Shown here: positions 53,041 through 61,506 of the stretch, in pieces | Position numbering within the stretch: the stretch's first letter is position 1 | Layout of the letters: each line of letters begins with the position of its first letter | Origin: Actinomycetales bacterium Actino_02 | GTDB lineage: Bacteria; Actinomycetota; Actinomycetes; Propionibacteriales; Propionibacteriaceae | DNA: 64,000 bases | NCBI GenBank assembly: GCA_001603275.1 | Contig: LUYM01000006.1 | Location: 248,001 to 312,000 of the forward strand | Reading direction: 5' to 3' | The notes under the pieces: generated by a model | Told to the model about the DNA's origin: nothing | Database searches by the model: none | The model's input: the letters and a program-made list of their open reading frames with translations, nothing else | Program-made: the position numbers and the translations under genes

Positions 53041-54205
53041 TGCGTACCACCGTTCGCTCAAGCAATGGCCGGGAGTCGGCCTGGATCGGGGCCTCGGCAG
53101 TCACCATCGTGCCCCCGCCGTCGGCCGGCTCGAGCGATACTCGCCCACCGATCAGGGCCATCCGCTCCGAGATCACCCGCATGCCCAGGTTGTCGCTCCT
53201 CAGCCGATCCGGATCGAGCCCCACGCCATCGTCGACCACGGTGAGGCGCACCACGGTTCCCGGCAGGCTGAGCTGGACCTGCACCTTGGTGCAGTCGGCG
53301 TGCAGACAGGCATTGGCCAGCGACTCCTGCATCACTCGGACCAGCTGGGCGGCGATCTGGATCGGCACCTTCTCAGCCTCGGGCGGGCAGCTCAGCTCGA
53401 TCGGCATCTGGTAGCGGGCCCGGGCGGCTTCGATGTGCCCTTCGAGAGTGTGGGTCAGACCTTCGCGGATAAGCGCTTCATCCTGGCGCAGGCCGAGCAT
53501 CCGCGAGCGCAGACTCCGCTTGATCCCGTTCACCAGGTGATCCACGATCGCCAAATCCTGGCTGGCCTGCTCCGGGTCGCCCAGGTCGAGGCGGAGCGTC
53601 TGCAATCGCAGACTGAGTGCTGTCACCTGCTGGGAGAGGTCGACGTGCAGCTCCTCGCTGATCCGGCGGCGCTCCTGGAGGGCGCCCAGTTCGTGTTCGC
53701 GGGACGTCTTGAGCCAGCGGTACCAGTAGCGGCCGAGGACTCGTCCGACCAGGTCCAGGTAGACCCGGGTCGGCTCGTCCAACCGCCAGCCTTCGTCGAA
53801 GGCCAGCATGACAACGCCAAGGTGGCGGTAGTCGGCGTGCACCGGGACCACCACGCCCGGTGGACGGAAGGCCTTGCGGAACTTCGGCGCGAGCGCCCGC
53901 CACGCTGGAGTCTCGTCCGGCACCTCGACCAGGTGGGGTGCCTGCCCGACGAACGCGCGCCCGTTGCGGTTGGTGAGTTCGATGGTGGCCAGCTCGGGGC
54001 CGATCAGCGCCCGCTCCTCGGGGGTGGCGATCAGGTCCTGGTGGGTTACCTGATCGTCCAGGAGATAGGCAGGGGCCATTTTCGCCCCGGTGGTTTCGCG
54101 CACAATCCGCAGCGCCTCGAGAAAGGCTTCGGTACGGTCGCCGGACCAGACGAGGGCGTCGCTGATACTGGTCAGGCTGACCAGGTGGCGGTAACTCTGG
54201 TCCAC
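53033..54205 (-). CDS. GAF-domain sensor histidine kinase (HisKA_3)
   Basis: A 390-aa soluble-looking kinase with no clear membrane helix. Residues ~10-165 form a GAF-like sensor domain. The dimerisation/phospho-acceptor motif is RRISEELHVDLSQQV with His187; the ATPase domain has an N-box (ESLANACLHAD) and TVVDDGVGLDP. GTG 54205 is chosen because it starts the conserved-looking part; the frame is open much further upstream but antisense to glycerate kinase. A 14/19 iron-box match touches this start codon (54206-54224), so iron control is possible. Confidence 0.85.
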   Translation of the reverse strand: MDQSYRHLVSLTSISDALVWSGDRTEAFLEALRIVRETTGAKMAPAYLLDDQVTHQDLIATPEERALIGPELATIELTNRNGRAFVGQAPHLVEVPDETPAWRALAPKFRKAFRPPGVVVPVHADYRHLGVVMLAFDEGWRLDEPTRVYLDLVGRVLGRYWYRWLKTSREHELGALQERRRISEELHVDLSQQVTALSLRLQTLRLDLGDPEQASQDLAIVDHLVNGIKRSLRSRMLGLRQDEALIREGLTHTLEGHIEAARARYQMPIELSCPPEAEKVPIQIAAQLVRVMQESLANACLHADCTKVQVQLSLPGTVVRLTVVDDGVGLDPDRLRSDNLGMRVISERMALIGGRVSLEPADGGGTMVTAEAPIQADSRPLLERTVVRNE

Positions 54206-54224
54206 GGAGATTAGCCTAACCAGA
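54206..54224. promoter_or_regulatory. weak DtxR/IdeR box match at the sensor kinase start
   Basis: On the minus strand TCTGGTTAGGCTAATCTCC matches the iron-box consensus at 14 of 19 positions, including an 11-base run. It directly abuts the kinase GTG start and lies in the divergent region to glycerate kinase. It is a candidate only. Confidence 0.4.
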
Positions 54225-54379
54225 AAGCACCCCCTCAGTGCGGGACGGTCGGCAATTAGGGCGCGCCGGACTAGCGGATTTGCTGCGTCCGCTGGGCACG
54301 CTCCTGCGTGTTTGCGCAGATTCGCGCAGCGGGGGCCTAGCCTTTTGGCTATCCGCCACCTCCCGGAAGGGGCAGCCGG

Positions 54380-55507
54380 ATGCGCATTGTCTGTGCACCC
54401 GATTCCTTCAAAGGCTCGATGAGTGCTCTCGTCGCCGCGCAGGCCATGCGCGACGGCGTGCATCGTGCCGTCCCGGCAGCCGAGTGCGTGCTGGTGCCGA
54501 TGGCCGACGGAGGCGAGGGGACGGTGGCCGCGCTGGCCGCGGTCGTGGGAGCCGAGCTGTTCACGGTGACCGCCACCGATGCGCTGGGACGTCCGGTTCG
54601 CGCCGAGTACGCCTATCTCGAGTCCAGTCGACTGGCCGTGATCGAGGTGGCTGCGGCTGCCGGTTTGGCCCTGCTGCGGCGCAATGAGCTGGACATCGCC
54701 CGAGCGTCCACCTTCGGGGTTGGGGCGATGGTGTTGGACGCGTTGGATCGCGGTGCCCGTCGGCTGATCGTCGGATTGGGTGGCTCGGCCACCAATGACG
54801 CCGGCAGTGGATTGATGACCGCGCTGGGTGCTCGTTTCCTGGATGCGGACGGGGTGGAGTTGGCTCCCGGTGGGGCCGCCTTGGCTGGGCTCGAGCGAGT
54901 GGACTTGTCCGGGCTTGACCCGCGGGTGGCGACACTCCAGGTGCAGGTGGCCTGTGATGTCGAGAATGCGCTTCTCGGACTGCGTGGCTGCAGCGCGGTG
55001 TTCGGCCCGCAGAAGGGCGCCACTATCAGTGAGGTGCACGCGCTCGACGCCGCGCTGACCCGCTGGGCCGATGTGGTGGAACCGCTGGTGGGGCGTCGAG
55101 TCCGGGATCTGCCGAGCTCGGGAGCAGCCGGCGGTCTGGGGGCCTGCCTGGCCGCCTTCTTCGACGCCGAGCTGGTCGGTGGCGCGGGACTGGTCGCCGA
55201 CACTGTGGGGCTGGCCTCGCAGCTGAGTGGTGCGGACTGGGTCTTCACCGGCGAGGGCACGGTGGACGCTCTGACCATGTCCGGCAAGACGCCCTGGGGA
55301 GTGCTCGAGGTGGCTCGCTCTGCGGGGGTTCCGGTGGTCATCTTCGCCGGTCGGGTGGCCCCGGACGCCAGTGCTCTGCTCGCCTATGGGGTGACCGCCC
55401 TGGTGCCGATCACCCCGGACAATCAGCCGCTGAGTGCGGCCCTCGCTGCCGGCCCGCAGAACCTTGCCAACGCCACAGAGCGGGTTGCTCGCCTGCTTTT
55501 GACCTAA
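54380..55507 (+). CDS. glycerate kinase
   Basis: A 375-aa type I glycerate kinase (GarK/GlxK family), phosphorylating D-glycerate. Characteristic segments are the N-terminal CAPDSFKGSMSA, PMADGGEGTV, LGGSATNDAGSG and GAAGGLGACLAAF, with a C-terminal FTGEGTVDALTMSGKTPWGV. ATG 54380 is preceded by GGAAGGGG. Its length is normal. It is divergent from the two-component system. It would feed glycerate into lower glycolysis. Confidence 0.93.
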   Translation: MRIVCAPDSFKGSMSALVAAQAMRDGVHRAVPAAECVLVPMADGGEGTVAALAAVVGAELFTVTATDALGRPVRAEYAYLESSRLAVIEVAAAAGLALLRRNELDIARASTFGVGAMVLDALDRGARRLIVGLGGSATNDAGSGLMTALGARFLDADGVELAPGGAALAGLERVDLSGLDPRVATLQVQVACDVENALLGLRGCSAVFGPQKGATISEVHALDAALTRWADVVEPLVGRRVRDLPSSGAAGGLGACLAAFFDAELVGGAGLVADTVGLASQLSGADWVFTGEGTVDALTMSGKTPWGVLEVARSAGVPVVIFAGRVAPDASALLAYGVTALVPITPDNQPLSAALAAGPQNLANATERVARLLLT

Positions 55508-55515
55508 CCCACCTG

Positions 55516-55584
55516 CGGCCGACCCGGGACGCGGGGACCCGCCCGCGGCCGACCCGGGACGCGGGGACGGTTCCTGTTTCGTCC
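55516..55584. repeat. 24-bp direct repeat and a single palindrome copy
   Basis: GCGGCCGACCCGGGACGCGG occurs twice, starting at about 55516 and 55546, followed directly by a palindrome core at 55565-55584 (loop TTCCTGTT, right arm TCGTCC). They lie just after glycerate kinase. Confidence 0.7.
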
Positions 55585-55698
55585 CGCACTCACGGTCGCC
55601 CCGTCCCGCCTCGCCGAGAGCCTCCTTGCCGGTCGAGGGCTTGTGCCTGGGCGCAGGCTCTTGGCGAGGAGGCGAGCCCTCGATGGATCTATTTGTAA

Positions 55699-55708
55699 TG
55701 ACCGGTCA
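55699..55708. promoter_or_regulatory. TGACCGGTCA palindrome, candidate TetR operator
   Basis: A perfect 10-bp palindrome within AT-rich TTTGTAATGACCGGTCAG, 38 bp before the GTG of the ATPase gene that opens the YhgE operon. TGACCGGTCA-type sites are common TetR operators, and the last gene of this operon encodes a TetR regulator, so autoregulation is likely. Confidence 0.6.
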
Positions 55709-55745
55709 GTTCAACTACATTGGAGGTGTCGAGAGAGGAAGCGCA

Positions 55746-56489
55746 GTGAACACCCTGACGCAGGTCGCCCCGGAAGCGACGACCACCACCGAGTTGGCCA
55801 TCGAGGCCACCGCCCTCCAGCTGGACGGACGCCGCGGCCGGATCTTCGGACCGGTCGACCTGGCGATCGAACCCGGCACCTTGAATCTGATCACCGGCCG
55901 CGCCGGCAGCGGCAAGACCTCCCTCCTGCTCACCCTGGTGGGACGAATGAAGCCCAACCGCGGCAGCAAGCTGACCGTCCTCGGGCGTCGGCTGCCGGCC
56001 CGCGCCGCCGGCGTCCAACACCGCAGCGCTGCCGTCGGCATCCACGGACTGGACGATCTGGACGAGGAAGTCACCATCGGAGCCACCGTCCGCGAACGAG
56101 AGGCGTGGCTGGCACCCTGGTACAAGATCGTCCGCACACCGGACGACCGGCGGATCGCCGAGATCTGCGCTCCGGTGTTCGGGGACACTCCGACTCCGCG
56201 GGCCAAGCAGTTCGTCCATGAGCTGGACGAGGCCGACAATCTGTTGCTTCGGATCGCGCTGGCGCTGCTCAGTGAGCCCGAACTCCTCGTCATCGACGAC
56301 ATCGACGCCCTGCATGACACCGACTCCCGCCGCCGAGTGTGGGAGGCGCTGCACGGCCTGACTGACTCCGGCCTGACCATCCTGGTCTCGGCTGCTGGTG
56401 CCGGCGAGCTGTCCCGGCTCGGCTGGGCCGTTCTGCCCACCCACGTCCGACTGCCTGATCCGCCGACGCATCCGCGCGCTCGCCGCTGA
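55746..56489 (+). CDS. ABC-type ATPase-like protein
   Basis: A 247-aa P-loop protein. Walker A is GRAGSGKTS (about residue 51) and Walker B is LLVIDDIDAL. A canonical LSGGQ signature is missing; the corresponding region reads VHELDEADNLLLRIALALL. GTG 55746 follows GAGAGGA. It is the first gene of a three-gene operon with a YhgE/Pip membrane protein and a TetR regulator. Together they may form a transport or export system; the substrate is unknown. Confidence 0.8.
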   Translation: MNTLTQVAPEATTTTELAIEATALQLDGRRGRIFGPVDLAIEPGTLNLITGRAGSGKTSLLLTLVGRMKPNRGSKLTVLGRRLPARAAGVQHRSAAVGIHGLDDLDEEVTIGATVREREAWLAPWYKIVRTPDDRRIAEICAPVFGDTPTPRAKQFVHELDEADNLLLRIALALLSEPELLVIDDIDALHDTDSRRRVWEALHGLTDSGLTILVSAAGAGELSRLGWAVLPTHVRLPDPPTHPRARR

Positions 56490-56547
56490 CCAGTCGCCCA
56501 CCACCCGCCATCGGATATCCATCCGCCGCTGAAAGACGAATCGAAGA

Positions 56548-59448
56548 ATGTTTGCATGGACTTCGCACGGAACTGAGCTGAAGAGGTTCTTCCGGCAACC
56601 GATCACCCGCGCCGCCATCGCGGTGATGCTGTTGATTCCGCTCCTCTACGGGGCGATGTACGTGTGGGCCTTCTGGGACCCCACGATCCACATGAACGAG
56701 CTCCCGGTCGCGCTGGTGAACACCGACGTGGCCAAGACCGACGATGACGGCGTGCTGCGCCACTACGGCAAAGACGTTGTGGACGAGCTTGTCGACGACG
56801 CCTCGGTCGGCTGGGCCCAGGTGGACGCCGCCACCGCGGAGGCCGGCGTCGAGTCCGGCAAGTACTACTTCGCGGTGACCATCCCGGCCAACTTCACCGA
56901 CTCGATCCTGTCGATCGGCGACGATCACCCCAAGGCCGCCCACATCAACGTGACCTACGACGACTCCAACTCCTTCCTGGCCTCCACGCTGGGCAAGACC
57001 GCGATGATGGAGGTCCAGAAGGCCGTCGACGCCAAGATCAGCAAGCGCGCAGTGAACACCTTGTTGATCGGGGTCGGCGATGCCCGGCACGGCTTCTCGG
57101 TGGCCTCCGATGGTGCCTTCACGCTGCGTGACGGCCTGGTCGAGGCCGAGGACGGCGCTGACCAGCTCAACGTCGGTGCTCAAGACCTGCGGGCCGGTGC
57201 CATCAAACTGGCTGCCGGCTCCGGTGACCTGGCGGCCGGCACCGCGTCGGCCGCGGCCGGCACCGAACCGCTCGCCGCGGGCGTCAGCGCGCTGGATACC
57301 GGCGCCGCCCAGTTGTCCACCGGGTTGGACGCGCTGAAGACCTCCATGCCGACCCTGACCGGTGGTCTGGGCCAGCTGGCGGCCGGGACCACGTCCGCCG
57401 CCTCCGGTGCCAGCTCGCTGAACACCGGAATGACCGCCTACCTGGCAGGCGTCCAGACCGCCGGCACTGGCGCCCAGCAGGTGGCCGCGGGGGCGTCCGG
57501 CCTGACCGCGCTGACCGACGGCCTGACTGCGGCGGCCGACCCAACCACCGGGGCGCCGGCCCTGGCCAGTGGCGTCCACCAGCTGGCCGGCAACCTCGGC
57601 ACGCTCACCACCGGGGCGCGCAGCTTCGCTGACGGCTCCGACGAGTTCGCCACCGGTGCCGGCACCTGGGTGGACGGAGCGAAGTCCTGGCTGTCCGGGG
57701 CGTCCAGTGCCACCGGCGGTTCGTTGCTCACCGGAGCGCAGCAGGTCGCAGACGGTGCGTCCGACCTGGCCAGCGCCACTGCCGACAGCGGCGATCTGGC
57801 CAAGGGTGCGGCATCGCTGCAGAGCGGAAACACCGCACTGTCCGGCAAGCTCGGCGACCTCGACGACGCGCTGGCTGCCGTGCAGGCTTCGCTGGCCAGT
57901 TCCGATCCGACCGCGGCAGCTCAGCTCGGCGATATCCGCTCCGGCCTGGGCCAGGCCAAGAGCAGCTCGACGGCACTGGCTGCCGGAGCCGGTCAGGTCG
58001 TGGCGGGAATCTCGGACGCGCATGACGGTGCCACCCAGGTGTCGACCGGCGCCGGCCAGCTGAAGACGGGCTGGACGACGATCCACGGCGCCCTGGTCTC
58101 GGGAGGATCTCTCGCCGACGGGGTCAGCCAGCTGGCCGCCAGCCAGCAGGAGCTGGCCAGCGGTGCGTCCTCGCTGGATGCCGGAGCGTCCACCCTGGCC
58201 GACCCGACCACGACTGCCCAGGTGGCCGCCCTGGTCGACGGAGCCGATCACCTTTCCACTGCGTTGACCACCATGAAGACTGCCGCGACCAGCACCACCA
58301 CCGGCATTCCGGCACTCCAGGCCGGGGCCGCTCAGCTGGCGGCCGGCTTCACCAGCACCGACCCGGCTCACCCGGGTCTGATCGCCGCGGCCACCCAGCT
58401 GCAGGCCGGGACGTCCTCGCTCTCCTCGGGTCTGGACACCCTCTCGGCGGGTGCGGCGACCGCGGTGACCGGCGCCGCCCAGATGGCCGACGGTGTGGAC
58501 GCCCTGGATGCCGGTGCGACCGCACTGCGCGACGGCACCGGGCAGCTCAATGCGCAGGTTCCGGCCCTGGTCGACGGGGTGCAGGCGCTGAACTCTGGTG
58601 CACATCAGCTCGCGGCCGGCACTCAGACCCTGGCCGAGGGGACCGACAAGCTGGCCGCGAACACTCCGGCGCTGGCTTCGGGTCTGACCGACGCCCGCAA
58701 GGGAGCCGGAAAGCTGGGCAGCAAGCTGTTCGACGGGGCCAAGGAGATCCCGAACGACAGCGTCGAGATCCGGCACGACCGGGCCAAGACCGTGGCCACC
58801 CCGGTGACTCTGAAGACCGAGCATGTCTGGGAGGCGGACTCCTGGGGCGAGGGCTTCGCGCCCTTCTTCATCTCGCTGGCCCTGTGGGTCGGTGCGCTGA
58901 TCACCTGGCTGCTGCTGCGTCCGCTGCAGACCCGGGCGCTGATGACCTCGGTGAACGGCTTCCGGATGGCCTGGGGCTCGCTGAACTCCGCCCTGCTGCT
59001 CTCGCTGGGCCAGGTGACGATCATGCTGACCGTGATGCACTTCGCCATCGGGCTGAACCCGAAGAACGTCATGGCTACCTTCTGCTTCACCATGCTGGCC
59101 GCGGCCGCGTTCTTCGCCCTGCAGCAGCTGTTCCAGGTGACCTTGGGCTCGGCGGTCGGCAAGGTGGTGATCATCGCTCTGCTGATGGTCCAGCTGGCCT
59201 CGGCCGGCGGCACCTACCCGATCCAGACCACGCCCTGGTTCCTGCAGGCGATCAGTCCCTACCTGCCGATGACCTATGTGGTCGCCGGGCTGCGGGAGGC
59301 GATCACTGGTGGGATTGAGACCCGATTCTGGTTCGCGGTGCTGGTGATGGCCGCTATCTTCTTCGTGTCGCTCGCACTGACCTCGATCGCCTCGGCCCGC
59401 AAGCGGGTATGGACGATGTCGCGGCTGCATCCGGCACTGAGCATCTAG
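56548..59448 (+). CDS. YhgE/Pip-family membrane protein
   Basis: A 966-aa protein. One transmembrane helix near residues 23-45 (AIAVMLLIPLLYGAMYVWAFW) is followed by a YhgE/Pip N-terminal domain (LPVALVNTDVA, YYFAVTIPANFTDSIL). Residues ~190-740 are a long run of degenerate LAAGTxxLxxG repeats, predicted as an extracellular helical rod. From about residue 764 five or six helices form the C-terminal ABC-2-like domain (PFFISLALWVGALITWLLL). Related proteins include phage receptors and components near type VII secretion. With the upstream ATPase it may work as an exporter. Confidence 0.88.
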   Translation: MFAWTSHGTELKRFFRQPITRAAIAVMLLIPLLYGAMYVWAFWDPTIHMNELPVALVNTDVAKTDDDGVLRHYGKDVVDELVDDASVGWAQVDAATAEAGVESGKYYFAVTIPANFTDSILSIGDDHPKAAHINVTYDDSNSFLASTLGKTAMMEVQKAVDAKISKRAVNTLLIGVGDARHGFSVASDGAFTLRDGLVEAEDGADQLNVGAQDLRAGAIKLAAGSGDLAAGTASAAAGTEPLAAGVSALDTGAAQLSTGLDALKTSMPTLTGGLGQLAAGTTSAASGASSLNTGMTAYLAGVQTAGTGAQQVAAGASGLTALTDGLTAAADPTTGAPALASGVHQLAGNLGTLTTGARSFADGSDEFATGAGTWVDGAKSWLSGASSATGGSLLTGAQQVADGASDLASATADSGDLAKGAASLQSGNTALSGKLGDLDDALAAVQASLASSDPTAAAQLGDIRSGLGQAKSSSTALAAGAGQVVAGISDAHDGATQVSTGAGQLKTGWTTIHGALVSGGSLADGVSQLAASQQELASGASSLDAGASTLADPTTTAQVAALVDGADHLSTALTTMKTAATSTTTGIPALQAGAAQLAAGFTSTDPAHPGLIAAATQLQAGTSSLSSGLDTLSAGAATAVTGAAQMADGVDALDAGATALRDGTGQLNAQVPALVDGVQALNSGAHQLAAGTQTLAEGTDKLAANTPALASGLTDARKGAGKLGSKLFDGAKEIPNDSVEIRHDRAKTVATPVTLKTEHVWEADSWGEGFAPFFISLALWVGALITWLLLRPLQTRALMTSVNGFRMAWGSLNSALLLSLGQVTIMLTVMHFAIGLNPKNVMATFCFTMLAAAAFFALQQLFQVTLGSAVGKVVIIALLMVQLASAGGTYPIQTTPWFLQAISPYLPMTYVVAGLREAITGGIETRFWFAVLVMAAIFFVSLALTSIASARKRVWTMSRLHPALSI

Positions 59449-59457
59449 GAGGGCGAG

Positions 59458-60039
59458 ATGTCGACTCCGGTCAAGACGGATGGGCGGGTGGCCCGTCGAG
59501 TGGGCACCCGCGAGGCCATCATGGGCGCCGCTGCCGAACTGTTCGCGGTTCGCGGGGTGACCTCCACCTCGATCGACGAGATCGCCGAGAAGGCCGGGAT
59601 CGCCAAGGGCTCGATCTACTACAACTTCGAGTCCAAGGCGGGCCTGGTGGAGGCCGTGATGGTGCACGCCGGCGAGGTGATGGCCGAGACCATGGCCCAC
59701 GCGTCCGCCGGTCGGCATGGGATCGAGCTGCGGGCCGCCGTCGTCCGGGCCCTGCTGGCGCTGGTCCGCGATCACGTCGCCGAGGCTCGGATGATGGTGA
59801 CCGAGCTGTTCCGCACCGACCGCAGCTGGCGGGAGTCGATCGAGGCCTGGCGAGCCATCACCGTGGCCCCGCTGGTGCACGATCTGGAGGCGTCCGGGGT
59901 CGGACCGGCTCAGGCCCGGCTCCAGGCTGCGGCCATCCTCGGAGCGACCCTCACCGCGGCCATGGAGTGGCTGGTCTTCCACCCCGAGTACGACTATGAG
60001 GACGTCTCTGGTGCCGTCCTGGCCACTCTCGGCCACTGA
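59458..60039 (+). CDS. TetR family transcriptional regulator
   Basis: A 193-aa regulator with an N-terminal helix-turn-helix (IMGAAAELFAVRGVTSTSID, AGIAKGSIYYNFESKAGLVE) and a helical ligand domain. It starts 9 bp after the YhgE gene, with AGGAGGGCG as ribosome-binding site. It is inferred to repress its own operon through the TGACCGGTCA site at 55699. The ligand is unknown. Confidence 0.93.
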   Translation: MSTPVKTDGRVARRVGTREAIMGAAAELFAVRGVTSTSIDEIAEKAGIAKGSIYYNFESKAGLVEAVMVHAGEVMAETMAHASAGRHGIELRAAVVRALLALVRDHVAEARMMVTELFRTDRSWRESIEAWRAITVAPLVHDLEASGVGPAQARLQAAAILGATLTAAMEWLVFHPEYDYEDVSGAVLATLGH

Positions 60040-60058
60040 CGTCTGCGTCTCGTCGAAA

Positions 60059-60094
60059 CCCGCAGAAAAGGGGACAGTCCCCTTATTCTGCGGG
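60059..60094. repeat. CCCGCAG...CTGCGGG nested hairpin, copy 2
   Basis: Outer arms CCCGCAGAA (60059-60067) and TTCTGCGGG (60086-60094) form a 9-bp stem around GGGGACAGTCCCC. It lies 20 bp after the TetR stop and probably doubles as a terminator. Confidence 0.87.
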
Positions 60095-60114
60095 GATGAG
60101 TCGCGCTGACAAGG

Positions 60115-60181
60115 GTGGACGGAATTGGAACCGTCCCCGGGAATTGGGCTGACAAGGCTGGACGGTATGGGAACCGTCCCC
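60115..60181. repeat. palindrome doublet, 43-bp period
   Basis: Cores lie at 60117-60136 (loop AATTGGAA) and 60160-60179 (loop TATGGGAA), same orientation, starts 43 bp apart. The spacer CCCCGGGAATTGGGCTGACA resembles that of the 31057 doublet. They fill the gap between TetR and the convergent YbjQ gene. Confidence 0.88.
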
Positions 60182-60189
60182 TGGATCGG

Positions 60190-60564
60190 CTAGCGCTGGG
60201 CGGCCTGCTGCGCTGACTGGTCGGTGGCACCGGGCTCACCGGCCGGGATGGGTACCACGATGACGGCCGTCCCGTAGGCGCACACCTCAGAGAACGACTG
60301 GGCGATGTCGCCGGTGTCGAAACGCATGGCGGTGATGGCGTTGCCGCCGCGCGAGACGGCCTCCTGCCACATTCGGTTCATCACCTCTTGCCGGCTGTCG
60401 TAGACCAGCTTGGTGTACTCGGTCACTTCGCCGCCGCCCAGGGAGCGGAAGCCGGCCACGATGTTCGCCCCGATGTTGGCGCTGCGCACGGTCATCCCCA
60501 TCACCTCACCGAGGACGGCCACGATCCGGTAGCCCGGGATGTCATTGCTGGTCACGATCAACAT
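60190..60564 (-). CDS. YbjQ/UPF0145 family protein
   Basis: A 124-aa protein matching the UPF0145 family: LIVTSNDIPGYRIVAVLGEV at the start, TVRSANIGANIVAGFRSLGGG and RGGNAITAMRFDTG. The members form oligomers and have no firmly known function. It has no signal peptide. It is 12 bp downstream of the DUF4203-like gene on the same strand and probably co-transcribed. Confidence 0.9.
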   Translation of the reverse strand: MLIVTSNDIPGYRIVAVLGEVMGMTVRSANIGANIVAGFRSLGGGEVTEYTKLVYDSRQEVMNRMWQEAVSRGGNAITAMRFDTGDIAQSFSEVCAYGTAVIVVPIPAGEPGATDQSAQQAAQR

Positions 60565-60576
60565 GAGAGTCTCCGA

Positions 60577-61203
60577 TCAGCGCCGATAAGCGGCGCGTAG
60601 GGTCCGTTGTGATTTGCCGCGCTGCTGCACGATGGCACCGCTCACGGCCAAGAGAAGGAAGCCGCCCAGCCAGATCGCCTGGAGCAATGGCTCGAGTCCC
60701 CACGCACCCGGGTCGAGCCAGCTGATCCGGGAGCCGAGCAACTCGGCCGCACCGCTGACCACCGCGCCGGCGCCGAGCAGTGCGGTGGTCACGATCAGCA
60801 GCAGTCGTGGCAACTCCAGCACCCAACCGGCCACCACGGCCAGCCCGGCCACCAGGGCGCTGATCCCGAAGGCCGTGGCCCCGGACAGGTGCAACGAACC
60901 GCTCATCAGCGCGCCCAGGCTCCAGCCCAGGGAACCCAGCGCCACCAGCACTCCGACCCAGTAGTAGGCGAAGGCCAGCCAGGCCATGACGACGGCCACC
61001 ACGATCACGATCACGTAGTGCAGCCACGGTTGGGTGGCCAGGTAGGCGATCCGCTCGCTCAGCCAGCTGTCCACCATGCCGCCGAGCAGCAGTCCGATCG
61101 CCGCACCCCACAGACCGATCACGGTGCGGGCAGCGGTGTAGCCCACGTAGCAGAAGATCAAGCCGAGCCCGATTTCGACCCAGGCCTGTACGACTGGAGT
61201 CAT
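60577..61203 (-). CDS. multi-pass membrane protein, DUF4203-like
   Basis: A 208-aa protein with about seven hydrophobic helices (for example LGLIFCYVGYTAARTVIGLWGAAIG split by glycines, and WLHYVIVIVVAVVMAWLAFAY). The Gly-rich helix pattern resembles DUF4203/TMEM198-type proteins. It ends with a basic tail (QQRGKSQRTLRAAYRR). The function is unknown. It precedes ybjQ in the same direction. Confidence 0.68.
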   Translation of the reverse strand: MTPVVQAWVEIGLGLIFCYVGYTAARTVIGLWGAAIGLLLGGMVDSWLSERIAYLATQPWLHYVIVIVVAVVMAWLAFAYYWVGVLVALGSLGWSLGALMSGSLHLSGATAFGISALVAGLAVVAGWVLELPRLLLIVTTALLGAGAVVSGAAELLGSRISWLDPGAWGLEPLLQAIWLGGFLLLAVSGAIVQQRGKSQRTLRAAYRR

Positions 61204-61348
61204 GCGTTGAGACTAGCAACGCGCTGTCCGGCCGCGTAGGTCCATCCTCAGCTTCCCGAGGCGCGAGGTCGCGACGAGGTGGCGCCGTTCCCGCTCGTCC
61301 ACTGCCGATCCGCGACGAGCTCGCACCCGCGTCCACCCCTTCGGTCCG

Positions 61349-61384
61349 CCCGCAGAAAAGGGGACTGTCCCCGCTAGCTGCGAG
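61349..61384. repeat. CCCGCAG...CTGCGAG nested hairpin, copy 3
   Basis: Arms CCCGCAG (61349-61355) and CTGCGAG (61378-61384, one mismatch) enclose GGGGACTGTCCCC. It lies in the 303-bp gap 61204-61506, in which I see nothing else clear apart from the promoters this divergent gap should hold. Confidence 0.82.
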
Positions 61385-61506
61385 ACGCGTCGGAGGGCTG
61401 GACGCCTGACCAACCGAGCCCGCACATCCCGCACGTCTTCGCAAGTTCGGAGCGGTCCCGGCGAGACCGAATCGCCCGGTTTGCTGAATCGTGGTCAGAA
61501 TGGGGT

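Noticed and set aside
56290-60036. A 1248-codon open frame on the minus strand antisense to the YhgE/Pip and TetR genes
   Set aside because: It has Gly/Gln/His/Arg-rich composition without domains and is the mirror of a strongly biased plus-strand gene; long antisense frames are common at this GC content.
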